64,000 nucleotides of DNA from Prevotellaceae bacterium (lineage in GTDB: Bacteria > Bacteroidota > Bacteroidia > Bacteroidales > Paludibacteraceae): assembly GCA_020636675.1 (NCBI GenBank), contig JACJXK010000003.1, positions 62,001-126,000 of the forward strand, in the 5' to 3' direction. Under the pieces are notes generated by a model that saw only the letters and a program-made list of their open reading frames with translations, searched no databases and was not told the origin of the DNA. Positions 42,835-50,995 of this stretch are shown here, in pieces (positions within the stretch are counted from its first letter, which is position 1; each line of letters starts with the position of its first letter). The translations under genes and the position numbers were made by a program.

Positions 42835-45800
42835 ATGAACTTGAAATTTTTTATTGACCGTCCGGTCTTTTCCATTGTCATTTCGACAACGATTGTTTTT
42901 ATGGGCATTTTGGCTTTGTTCAACCTGCCTGTAGAACAGTATCCAGACATTGCTCCTCCAACAATTTCCGTATTTGCCATGTACCCAGGCGCTAATGCCG
43001 AAACGGTGCGTGATGCGGTAATCGTGCCATTGGAGGAAGCCATCAACGGAGTTGAAAATATGGACTACATCACTTCTACGGCTTCCAATGCGGGCGATGC
43101 AAGCATTACGGTCTATTTCAAGCAAGGAAGCAATGCCGATATGGCTGCGGTAAACGTACAAAACCGTGTATCTGCCGCAACAGGCACGCTGCCTGCCGAA
43201 GTAATCAAGAATGGCATTACGACAGAGAAAGAGCAAAATTCCGAACTTAAAACCATTGCCCTTTATTCGGAAGAAGATAAATACGACCGTCAGTTTCTGA
43301 ATAACTATATGAAGATCAACGTTGAGCCGCGAATAAAAAGGGTTAATGGCGTTGGAAAAGTGATGCTATACGGTACAAATTACAGTATGCGTATTTGGTT
43401 GAATCCTGAAAAGATGGCTCAATATAAATTAGTTCCGGCAGATATAACCCAAGTTTTGGAAACGCAAAACATGGAAGCATCTACCGGCTCTTTTGGCGAA
43501 AACCACGATAATGCCTACGAATATTCGATGAAATACCGCGGACGGTTTTCCACCTCCGAGGAGTTCGGAAATTTAGTAATCCGTTCGCTACCAAACGGCG
43601 AAGTGCTGCGGCTAAAAGAAATAGCAAAGGTGGAATTGGGTGATGAGGCTTACAATTACAGCACCTTAACCAACGGACACGAATCGGCTATTGCCTCCAT
43701 CTATCAGACATCAGGATCGAATGCAGCAGCTACCATCAACAACATCGACAAAGCATTGGAAGAGCTCGGCAAGGAGATGCCCGAAGGTCTAAAATTTGTT
43801 TCGCTTAGCGACACAAACCGTTTTTTGTATGCTTCCATCAGCGATGTCATTAAAACATTGTTAGAAGCCATATTGCTGGTTGTCATCATTGTATATGTGT
43901 TTTTGCAGGACATTCGTTCAACGGTAATTCCTACAATTTCGATATTTGTTTCCATTATCGGCACGTTTGCCGTAATGCAAATCTTGGGGTTCTCCATCAA
44001 CTTGCTCACTCTCTTTGCATTGGTGCTTGCCATCGGCACTGTGGTAGATGATGCCATTGTGGTTGTGGAAGCTGTTCAGGCTAAGTTTGATGCGGGCTAT
44101 CGCTCGCCCTATTTGGCTGCCAACGATGCCGCAAAAAGCGTTTCGTCCGCCATTCTCACCTCCACGCTGATTTTTATGGTGGTGTTTATTCCCGTTTCTA
44201 TGATAGGAGGCGTTTCGGGCGCTTATTATCGGCAATTTGGCTTGACGATGGCGGTGGCGGTCGGCATCTCTGCCATTAACGCATTCACGCTTTCGCCGAT
44301 GCTTTGCGCCTTGCTGCTCAGACCCTATCTGGACGAAGATGGCAGTGCGAAAAACAATTTTGCGGCACGTTTCCGAAAGGCGTTCAATGTCATTTTCGAC
44401 AAGATGTCTGAACGATATGCAAAAGGTGTGAATCTTTTCATCAAAAGGAGATGGGCCGTATGGAGCCTGTTGGTGATGTTGTTTCTGCTGTTGGGCGTTT
44501 TCATCAAAACCACAAAAACGGGATTGATCCCGGATGAAGATACCGGTAGTCTGACGGTCAGCATGAATACAAAGCCCGGCACATCGGCATCGCAAAACCG
44601 AGTTGTGATGAACCAGATGAACGATCGGTTGAAACAGATACCTGAAATAGAATATAGTGCCATGATTGAAGGCTTTTCGTTCAATGGCTCCGGCTCGTCA
44701 TCGGGTATGTTTATGGTTTCGCTACGTGATTGGAGTGAGCGAAAAGGGAATGAACATTCCATCGACAATGTTATTGAGCGTATCAACGATTTTGCAACAG
44801 GGATTCCTGATGCCGAGACGTTCACTTCTGCATCGTCAATGATTGCAGGATATGGTATGGGAAATGGAATTGATTTGATTCTTCAGGATAAAATGTCTGG
44901 TGATATGAATGAGTTCAAACAGGCGGCGGATAATTTTGTGGAGGTGCTTCAGCAACGTCCCGAGATAGAAATGGTTTACTCTTCGTTCAAAACCGACTTC
45001 CCGCAATATTTAGTCGACATTGATGCCGCCAAATGCATGCAGGCAGGTACAACTCCAAGTGAGGTTTTACAGACCCTATCCGACTATTACAGCGGAAATT
45101 ATGCGTCAAACTTTAATAGATTCTCTAAAATCTACACAGTAAAGATCCAAGCAGACCCGTCCTATCGAGTTACACCCGAATCGTTGAACCATATCTTTTT
45201 ACGTACAGGCAATGAAATGGCTCCTTTGAGCCAATTTGTAAAACTGACCAAAACCTACGGACCGTCAGGACTTTCACGGCACAATCTTTTCAATTCCATC
45301 TCCATAACCGGTTCGGCGGCTTCGGGATACAGTTCCGGCGAAGTGTTAAAGGCAATTCGTGAAACCGCACAACAGTCATTGCCAAAGAATTACACTTTTG
45401 AATATGGAGGAATTTCAAGAGAAGAGAACAAAACAACTAACAATACAGTCATTATTTTCGGAATTTCATTTATTTTGATTTATTTGATATTGAGTGCTTT
45501 ATATGGCAGCTTCATAACACCGTTCGCTATTTTGCTGTCTGTTCCCGTGGGGCTGCTCGGCTGTTTTGCATTTACAAAAATCTTTGGTCTGGAAAATAAC
45601 ATTTATATGCAAACCGGCTTGGTTATGCTCATCGGTTTATTGTCCAAAACAGCCATCTTGATCACTGAATATGCCGCCGAAGAACGTAAAAAAGGAAAAT
45701 CGCTTACTGAAGCGGCAACCATTGCCGCCAAAGTTCGTCTCCGCCCTATTCTGATGACCGCATTGACTATGATATTCGGGTTGTTCCCGCTGCTTATTAC

Positions 45801-46008
45801 AACCGGTGTGAGTGCCAACGGAAACCGCTCGTTGGCAACAGGAGCCGTTGGCGGAATGTGTATCGGCACGTTGGCTCTGCTGTTCTTGGTGCCAACTCTG
45901 TTTATCGTGTTCCAACATATAGAAGAAAAAATGAAACCTTTCAAATACAAAAAGGAATATGATAATCCGCAATATGTCCCACTGAAAATTTGCATAAACC
46001 CGGCATAA
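42835..46008 (+). CDS. RND efflux transporter, HAE1 type, 3' end inside IS1595
   Basis: A 1057-residue AcrB-like pump. TM4 motif with two Asp (GTVVDDAIVVVEAV near 405) places it in the HAE1 hydrophobe/amphiphile group; the second half mirrors it with LIGLLSKTAILITEYAAEER near 945. Core domains are complete. The last 16 residues (from about 45959) are encoded by the inserted element, so the native end is lost. The outer-membrane channel gene expected next is absent, presumably removed with the insertion. Confidence 0.92.
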   Translation: MNLKFFIDRPVFSIVISTTIVFMGILALFNLPVEQYPDIAPPTISVFAMYPGANAETVRDAVIVPLEEAINGVENMDYITSTASNAGDASITVYFKQGSNADMAAVNVQNRVSAATGTLPAEVIKNGITTEKEQNSELKTIALYSEEDKYDRQFLNNYMKINVEPRIKRVNGVGKVMLYGTNYSMRIWLNPEKMAQYKLVPADITQVLETQNMEASTGSFGENHDNAYEYSMKYRGRFSTSEEFGNLVIRSLPNGEVLRLKEIAKVELGDEAYNYSTLTNGHESAIASIYQTSGSNAAATINNIDKALEELGKEMPEGLKFVSLSDTNRFLYASISDVIKTLLEAILLVVIIVYVFLQDIRSTVIPTISIFVSIIGTFAVMQILGFSINLLTLFALVLAIGTVVDDAIVVVEAVQAKFDAGYRSPYLAANDAAKSVSSAILTSTLIFMVVFIPVSMIGGVSGAYYRQFGLTMAVAVGISAINAFTLSPMLCALLLRPYLDEDGSAKNNFAARFRKAFNVIFDKMSERYAKGVNLFIKRRWAVWSLLVMLFLLLGVFIKTTKTGLIPDEDTGSLTVSMNTKPGTSASQNRVVMNQMNDRLKQIPEIEYSAMIEGFSFNGSGSSSGMFMVSLRDWSERKGNEHSIDNVIERINDFATGIPDAETFTSASSMIAGYGMGNGIDLILQDKMSGDMNEFKQAADNFVEVLQQRPEIEMVYSSFKTDFPQYLVDIDAAKCMQAGTTPSEVLQTLSDYYSGNYASNFNRFSKIYTVKIQADPSYRVTPESLNHIFLRTGNEMAPLSQFVKLTKTYGPSGLSRHNLFNSISITGSAASGYSSGEVLKAIRETAQQSLPKNYTFEYGGISREENKTTNNTVIIFGISFILIYLILSALYGSFITPFAILLSVPVGLLGCFAFTKIFGLENNIYMQTGLVMLIGLLSKTAILITEYAAEERKKGKSLTEAATIAAKVRLRPILMTALTMIFGLFPLLITTGVSANGNRSLATGAVGGMCIGTLALLFLVPTLFIVFQHIEEKMKPFKYKKEYDNPQYVPLKICINPA

Positions 46009-47021
46009 ACGCTAACTTTGAGCATATATAAAATCGGCATTGAAATGAAATTGTTGGAGTTCACACAAAAATATCCGGACGAGGAGTCTTGCATCGCAAA
46101 ATTGAGGGAGTTAAGGGAGAGAGATGTCCACGTCTGTCCCAAATGCGGGCACAAGGAATGGTACTGGAAGGGAGACAAGCTCTGCTACGAATGCAAGAAG
46201 TGCCATCATAGGGAAAGCATCCGAAAGGGTACGGTAATGGAAAACTCGAAGCTTCCGTTCCGATACTGGTTCGTGACCATGCACCTGCTGACGGCCACCA
46301 AGAACACGTTCTCCGCACTCGAACTCCAGCGGCAGTTGGGGCACAAGCGCTACCAACCCGTATGGGAGATGCTCCACAAGCTGCGCAGCGTCATGGGCAA
46401 AAGGGACGGGAAATACACGTTGAAGGGCAATGTCGAGATAGACGAAGGCTTCTTTTCCACGGAGGTGAAGGAAGAAGAGAAGGACGACGCCCCAAAACGG
46501 GGAGCCGGCAGCCAATCCAAGACGAAGGTGCTTGTGATGGCGGAAAGCGAGTCCGTCGAAAATCCGAAACCAGGCAAGAAGGAGAAGAAGGTCAACCACA
46601 TCAAGATGGTCGTCATCCCGGATGCGAAGGCGGACACGATAGATGGCGTGGTGAAGGTGAAGGTCGACAAGGATTCGTCCGTGGTGGGCGACGGCACGAA
46701 ATCGCACGTTCATTTCCCGGACATCTTCAAGGAGTATTCCGGACGTAAGATTAATGCCGAGGACATAGGCAAGGTTCTTCCATGGGTCCACATAGCGATA
46801 TCCAACGCCAAGACGCGGCTTGCGGGCATATACCATGGCATCAAGCCGGAATACCTTCAGGAGTATCTGAACGAGTTCTGCTACAAGTTCAACCGACGGT
46901 ACTTCGGGGAACGGCAATTTGACCGTCTACTGTCTGCCTCTGTCGGTTACGTCACTGATTTTAAGCATCGAGTATACAACAAAAGATTGGGATTTGCTTA
47001 GTCCGTATTGCGGATTATCAT
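45959..47021 (+). mobile_element. IS1595-family insertion sequence, copy 1
   Basis: 1063 bp bounded by inverted repeats ATGATAATCCGCAATA (left) and its complement at the right end. Same length and almost the same sequence as copy 2 (49932-50994, opposite orientation). No matching 8-bp target duplication: left flank AAAGGAAT, right flank TAAATATA. Confidence 0.9.
46045..47001 (+). CDS. IS1595-family (ISXO2-like) transposase, copy 1
   Basis: A 318-residue DDE-type transposase. N-terminal zinc ribbon (CPKCG near 32 and CYECKKC near 49), followed by the catalytic domain: EIDEGFFS with the first acidic residue near 134, VVGDGTKSHVHFP near 215 and the C-terminal FCYKFNRRYFGERQFDRLL typical of ISXO2-like proteins. 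The ATG at 46045 was preferred to a TTG at 46018, because TAACTTTG at 46013-46020 is a promoter element covering that TTG. Protein identical to copy 2. Confidence 0.93.
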   Translation: MKLLEFTQKYPDEESCIAKLRELRERDVHVCPKCGHKEWYWKGDKLCYECKKCHHRESIRKGTVMENSKLPFRYWFVTMHLLTATKNTFSALELQRQLGHKRYQPVWEMLHKLRSVMGKRDGKYTLKGNVEIDEGFFSTEVKEEEKDDAPKRGAGSQSKTKVLVMAESESVENPKPGKKEKKVNHIKMVVIPDAKADTIDGVVKVKVDKDSSVVGDGTKSHVHFPDIFKEYSGRKINAEDIGKVLPWVHIAISNAKTRLAGIYHGIKPEYLQEYLNEFCYKFNRRYFGERQFDRLLSASVGYVTDFKHRVYNKRLGFA

Positions 47022-47066
47022 TAAATATATCCCTTCCGGATTGTGAAATTTATAATTTCTACTCAT
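47022..47066 (-). pseudogene. RAYT transposase A, N-terminal 15 codons only
   Basis: From an ATG at 47066 the minus strand reads MSRNYKFHNPEGIYL, the typical opening of a REP-associated tyrosine transposase, and is then cut by the right end of IS1595 copy 1. The rest of the gene is not on the other side of the IS, so it has been deleted. The leader before the ATG continues directly into a hairpin repeat at 47072-47122. Confidence 0.7.
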
Positions 47067-47071
47067 AGTAT

Positions 47072-47122
47072 TTTCTTTTTTTATTCACTCTGCCACGCGA
47101 TGCAATCGCGCAGCAGCAGGGG
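47072..47122 (-). repeat. REP-like hairpin unit upstream of RAYT A
   Basis: Contains TTTTTTTATTCACTCT and CCACGCGATGCAATCGCGCAG, whose core CGCGAT-GCA-ATCGCG is a perfect stem. The same unit precedes RAYT B at 48599-48662. Confidence 0.7.
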
Positions 47123-47137
47123 GGTCTTTTTTCTCAT

Positions 47138-47239
47138 TTATTCAATATTAGCGATAACATACTCCACTGCATCGCTGAGTTCATGAAAAAGGACTCCCAA
47201 ATTCTTTAACATCTGAATGTATTCTTCCTCTTTTGTCAT
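47138..47239 (-). CDS. Very small hypothetical protein, 33 residues
   Basis: Reads MTKEEEYIQMLKNLGVLF, then a short amphipathic helix ending VEYVIANIE. Helical and acidic. It lies between the hairpin repeat and the candidate immunity gene on the same strand, 30 bp downstream of the latter. No recognised family and a weak ribosome site, so it may be a remnant of a larger gene. Confidence 0.35.
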   Translation of the reverse strand: MTKEEEYIQMLKNLGVLFHELSDAVEYVIANIE

Positions 47240-47269
47240 TTTAAAGTAATATTATGTTCTACCAACCCT

Positions 47270-47551
47270 TTAAAAATCCTCAGATTCAACCTCATCCCTA
47301 TTGAATGGCAATAAATTAGTAGGTTGCGAGACCAAGCGATCCTTGTATTTTTCTCTGTCCTGCCGTATGCTTTCTGCCAAACCTGATAAATTTCTAAATC
47401 CTAGTTTGACTTCTTCTTCTTTAAGCCAATAATGTAAACTATAGTCTATTATCTGTTCACAAAAACAAACACTAATTATGTATTTGTTTTCGTTTACTAT
47501 CTGCAGAACTTTATAGTTCCATCTTTTCATAAACACCAAATTTGCATCCAT
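47270..47551 (-). CDS. Hypothetical protein, candidate immunity protein
   Basis: A 93-residue acidic/hydrophilic cytoplasmic protein (WNYKVLQIVNENKYIISVCF, then YWLKEEEVKLGFRNLSG). No family recognised. It begins 2 bp after the stop of the toxin-like fragment, the standard position of an immunity gene for a polymorphic toxin, which is the only basis for the functional guess. A second in-frame Met (MKRWNYK) is an alternative start. Confidence 0.5.
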   Translation of the reverse strand: MDANLVFMKRWNYKVLQIVNENKYIISVCFCEQIIDYSLHYWLKEEEVKLGFRNLSGLAESIRQDREKYKDRLVSQPTNLLPFNRDEVESEDF

Positions 47552-47553
47552 AT

Positions 47554-48303
47554 TTAGAATTTTATGTCATTTACACTATAATCCACATTTATGTTCATTC
47601 CCTCTGTTTTAATTATGGCTTCTTTCTGCCCCGTAGGAAGTTTACCACCAGGAAGCCACTGGTCATTGACTCCAAATTCATTGCCGGAAGGAAACTCCAA
47701 TGCATTAGCACTCTTCTTCAAATCGAAATCTATTCGTACCAAACCACCAGACAACACATATTCTTGAATACCTAATACTTCAGAAAGGCAAGCCTTGTTG
47801 TTGCCACATCTTTTCAGTAAAATATCCACGTCGCTTGATTTAGAAACAAACTCTGTTTTGCCAACATCCGGCTTACCAACTCCCCAGGTTTCATAATCTG
47901 ATTTTGCTACAATTCTTGAGCACTTTCCCTCATCCCTGAATTCTTTCAAATGATTATTGACATAGTCCTCGCCCAAATAGGTACGGGGATTAGGTCGAGA
48001 ACCTTTAGGTGCATTTAACGCCTCTAATACTCCTGGATTTCTTCTTACTGCTTCACTTGCGCTACAATCCGAAAGCCGCTTCCACGCATCCACCAGCTCC
48101 GGCTTGTCGATAAGGTTGCGGAGTAGGTCGTCGGAAGCTTTGGCGAAATCGTCATACAAGGCATTACCCTTGTCGGAAAGTTGATTCAGCTTAGCAAGGA
48201 AAGCGTCTGCTTTTCCTTCTCCAAGGTTCAGCCTTTCGCAGACATCCGCCCACCTTTTCAGGGTGTTGGCATCCAGCCAAGTGATGAGTTTTTCCCTCGC
48301 TAC
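47554..48303 (-). pseudogene. C-terminal fragment of a probable polymorphic toxin
   Basis: About 249 codons open on the minus strand without a plausible start; the reading frame emerges straight from a RAYT hairpin at 48301-48325. The first part (LITWLDANTLKRWADVCERL, SDKGNALYDDFAKASDDLL) resembles the helical pre-toxin linker found before variable C-terminal domains in large Bacteroidetes toxins. The end (YVLSGGLVRIDFDL, FPSGNEFGVNDQWLPGGKLP) looks like a secreted toxin domain of unassigned activity. A TTG at 48159 could start a shorter product. An orphan cassette, probably not exported. Confidence 0.6.
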
Positions 48304-48325
48304 CGCGCGATTGCATCGCGTGGTA
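48301..48325 (-). repeat. REP-like hairpin downstream of RAYT B
   Basis: TACCACGCGAT-GCA-ATCGCGCGGTA (minus strand): 11-bp stem with one mismatch and a 3-base loop, starting right after the RAYT B stop codon. Confidence 0.75.
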
Positions 48326-48598
48326 TCATTCGATCACAATCACATTATTCAATAAACCTTTTTCTCCCGCATAATCTGTAGCACTACTATACAAATAATC
48401 TTCTGCACGAAAAACAATACCTTCTTCTACCGGATTATTGTGAACATAATTCAACTTTTCATCAATCACTTTATTGCTCCATAATTCTATTGGCTTGTTA
48501 TCATGCCGCCAAAATTGATATGTTTTTACATTCGAACTTTGACTGCCAGCTTTCAAAAATTGATCAAGAAGAAATTCCTTTCGACTTTCTTGTGGATT
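48326..48598 (-). pseudogene. RAYT transposase B, C-terminal 90 codons
   Basis: Reads NPQESRKEFLLDQFLKAG, KTYQFWRHDNKPIELWSN, then KLNYVHNNPVEEGIVFRAED and YLYSSATDYAG, the C-terminal half of the Y1 (transposase IS200-like) RAYT family. The catalytic His-hydrophobe-His and its Tyr-bearing first half are missing. The 5' leader GAGTGAATAAAAAAAGAAAAT, shared with RAYT A up to its start codon, is fused directly to this internal codon, so the gene lost its first part by a short deletion. Hairpins flank both ends. Confidence 0.75.
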
Positions 48599-48662
48599 TT
48601 CTTTTTTTATTCACTCTACCACGCGATGCCTCGGTGCCACGCGATGCAATCGCGCGGCAGCA
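48599..48662 (-). repeat. REP-like hairpin unit upstream of RAYT B
   Basis: Same unit as 47072-47122, but with an inserted partial copy: CCACGCGATGC occurs twice (48620 and 48637), the second followed by the full AATCGCGCGGCAGCAG. Confidence 0.7.
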
Positions 48663-48672
48663 GAAAAAAGCA

Positions 48673-49710
48673 TCACTTTATATCCGGCACATAATCAAAT
48701 GGCATATTTTCCATCCAATATTTTTCGTCTTCTTCCAATTCTTTGATTAACTGATTGGCTAATCTAACTATTTCTTCACTATTCTTTCGCATAGTGTCAA
48801 GGTCATCAAACAAGCCTAATGTATTAATACCATGAGACATAAACACATAATTTAACAAACCATACATGCGATAGTCTAAAGGATCATAAGATGTACCTTC
48901 CATACTGGATAGACCTATAACTTCTACTCGAACGGGCAATAACTCTATCATTTTTCTGAGCCCATATGCGTTTTTAACTGCTCGAAGACTCCTAATAAAC
49001 CCAAGCCCATAGTCTTCCTTATAAGCAGTTCCATTTGTTTGTACATATCTTTTTACTATTTTATCAAACTCAGACTGAGCTTCCGGATCATTCATTAACA
49101 ATAAAGATATAAATAAATCATCAAAATATCCGTAATCCGTTGCTGTTGGTTTATCATATTGATACCACCAATCTTTTATTATTTTATAGGCTTCTGGGTA
49201 TGCTATTTTGGCATGACAATTCATTACCAAGTAATCAGGAAGAACATCCCTTTTGCTTTCCTCTTTTTTTTGTAGAAGTCGCATCTTTTGCTTCTCTGCG
49301 TGGGATGAGATAGCACTATCGGCATATAATTTCCATAAATTTGTATCAGCTTTAATCGAATCAGGATTTAATTTAAACACTCTGCTTATATAACTTTCTA
49401 TAAAAGATGTTTTGGATTCTTCATCGAAACCATTCAAATATTTTTTATGTCTATCTCTTTCATAATCAATAATCTGATCTTGATTAAGCCATTTCAGCAA
49501 ATAATTCTTCATCTCCGTATCATAATAAAGAGACTTGTAGTTGTCCTTCGAAAATTCAGACGTTCCTTTTCTATAATAATCATATACATCATAAGGTTTT
49601 TCGTTTTGAAAACGAAACCGCAACGAATCAATCGTGATATCGAGTCTTTGTGCCTGTATGTTACTTATTATTACAAATAGCACAATAAATTGTATGATTC
49701 TTTTTTTCAT
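48673..49710 (-). CDS. Secreted hypothetical protein paired with a metalloprotease
   Basis: A 345-residue exported protein: signal peptide ending NIQAQ (near 21), then a mainly helical, charged chain (AEKQKMRLLQKKEESKRDVL, WLNQDQIIDYERDRHKK) suggesting helical repeats. No family recognised. Its ATG overlaps the TGA of the upstream metalloprotease remnant (ATGA), so the two were translationally coupled and probably worked together. Now cut off from its original promoter by IS1595 copy 2. Confidence 0.65.
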   Translation of the reverse strand: MKKRIIQFIVLFVIISNIQAQRLDITIDSLRFRFQNEKPYDVYDYYRKGTSEFSKDNYKSLYYDTEMKNYLLKWLNQDQIIDYERDRHKKYLNGFDEESKTSFIESYISRVFKLNPDSIKADTNLWKLYADSAISSHAEKQKMRLLQKKEESKRDVLPDYLVMNCHAKIAYPEAYKIIKDWWYQYDKPTATDYGYFDDLFISLLLMNDPEAQSEFDKIVKRYVQTNGTAYKEDYGLGFIRSLRAVKNAYGLRKMIELLPVRVEVIGLSSMEGTSYDPLDYRMYGLLNYVFMSHGINTLGLFDDLDTMRKNSEEIVRLANQLIKELEEDEKYWMENMPFDYVPDIK

Positions 49711-49931
49711 TTCTTTTGTTTTTCTTGATTAATTAATTGTATTTTAAACCATCTGCTCCTTCGTAAATTATAATCCATAAAATTATCACCCCTATTTTTT
49801 GTGCCTCCCTTTGTTGGATTTATTTCTGGTATCCCTTCTTTACTTTCAAAAGTATGAGGAAATTTCAACCAATGCCCTAACTCATGCGCAATGATTTCTT
49901 CATAAGTTTCTCCAATGATAGAAAAATTTTT
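49707..49931 (-). pseudogene. Zinc metalloprotease, C-terminal remnant
   Basis: 75 codons from the IS1595 boundary to the stop. They include EEIIAHELGHWLKFPHTF, a complete HExxHxxxxxH zinc site of the metzincin type, then GGTKNRGDNFMDYNLRRSRW with the Met-turn-like NFMDY. The signal and propeptide part is gone. The reading frame happens to continue through the IS end. Too short to be active. Confidence 0.75.
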
Positions 49932-50994
49932 ATGATAATCCGCAATACGGACTAAGCAAATCCCAATCTTTTGTTGTATACTCGATGCTTAAAATCAGTG
50001 ACGTAACCGACAGAGGCAGACAGTAGACGGTCAAATTGCCGTTCCCCGAAGTACCGTCGGTTGAACTTGTAGCAGAACTCGTTCAGATACTCCTGAAGGT
50101 ATTCCGGCTTGATGCCATGGTATATGCCCGCAAGCCGCGTCTTGGCGTTGGATATCGCTATGTGGACCCATGGAAGAACCTTGCCTATGTCCTCGGCATT
50201 AATCTTACGTCCGGAATACTCCTTGAAGATGTCCGGGAAATGAACGTGCGATTTCGTGCCGTCGCCCACCACGGACGAATCCTTGTCGACCTTCACCTTC
50301 ACCACGCCATCTATCGTGTCCGCCTTCGCATCCGGGATGACGACCATCTTGATGTGGTTGACCTTCTTCTCCTTCTTGCCTGGTTTCGGATTTTCGACGG
50401 ACTCGCTTTCCGCCATCACAAGCACCTTCGTCTTGGATTGGCTGCCGGCTCCCCGTTTTGGGGCGTCGTCCTTCTCTTCTTCCTTCACCTCCGTGGAAAA
50501 GAAGCCTTCGTCTATCTCGACATTGCCCTTCAACGTGTATTTCCCGTCCCTTTTGCCCATGACGCTGCGCAGCTTGTGGAGCATCTCCCATACGGGTTGG
50601 TAGCGCTTGTGCCCCAACTGCCGCTGGAGTTCGAGTGCGGAGAACGTGTTCTTGGTGGCAGTCAGCAGGTGCATGGTCACGAACCAGTATCGGAACGGAA
50701 GCTTCGAGTTTTCCATTACCGTGCCCTTTCGGATGCTTTCCCTATGATGGCACTTCTTGCATTCGTAGCAGAGCTTGTCTCCCTTCCAGTACCATTCCTT
50801 GTGCCCGCATTTGGGACAGACGTGGACATCTCTCTCCCTTAACTCCCTCAATTTTGCGATGCAAGACTCCTCGTCCGGATATTTTTGTGTGAACTCCAAC
50901 AATTTCATTTCAATGCCGATTTTATATATGCTCAAAGTTAGCGTTTATGCCGGGTTTATGCAAATTTTCAGTGGGACATATTGCGGATTATCAT
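49932..50994 (-). mobile_element. IS1595-family insertion sequence, copy 2
   Basis: 1063 bp, inverted relative to copy 1, same inverted repeats (ATGATAATCCGCAATA). Only a few silent differences in the transposase gene, e.g. GACGGCC versus GACTGCC and GGGTACGG versus GGGCACGG. No target duplication: flanks AATTTTT and TAAAAGAA. Confidence 0.9.
49952..50908 (-). CDS. IS1595-family (ISXO2-like) transposase, copy 2
   Basis: A 318-residue transposase identical in protein sequence to copy 1, with the same zinc ribbon and DDE-type catalytic motifs and the same start logic (ATG 86 bp from the IS end behind TAACTTTG). Nearly identical copies in inverted orientation indicate recent duplication and allow inversion or hairpin-type recombination of the 2.9 kb between them. 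Confidence 0.93.
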   Translation of the reverse strand: MKLLEFTQKYPDEESCIAKLRELRERDVHVCPKCGHKEWYWKGDKLCYECKKCHHRESIRKGTVMENSKLPFRYWFVTMHLLTATKNTFSALELQRQLGHKRYQPVWEMLHKLRSVMGKRDGKYTLKGNVEIDEGFFSTEVKEEEKDDAPKRGAGSQSKTKVLVMAESESVENPKPGKKEKKVNHIKMVVIPDAKADTIDGVVKVKVDKDSSVVGDGTKSHVHFPDIFKEYSGRKINAEDIGKVLPWVHIAISNAKTRLAGIYHGIKPEYLQEYLNEFCYKFNRRYFGERQFDRLLSASVGYVTDFKHRVYNKRLGFA

Positions 50995-50995
50995 T

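Noticed and set aside
46111..46917. Long (268-codon) antisense frame inside IS1595, present in both copies
   Set aside because: It mirrors the GC-rich codon pattern of the transposase on the other strand, has no recognisable domain, and its few differences between copies are silent for the transposase but not for it.
45951..47029. 8-bp target-site duplication around IS1595 copy 1
   Set aside because: The flanks AAAGGAAT and TAAATATA do not match; neither do those of copy 2, nor the cross-combinations expected after an inversion.
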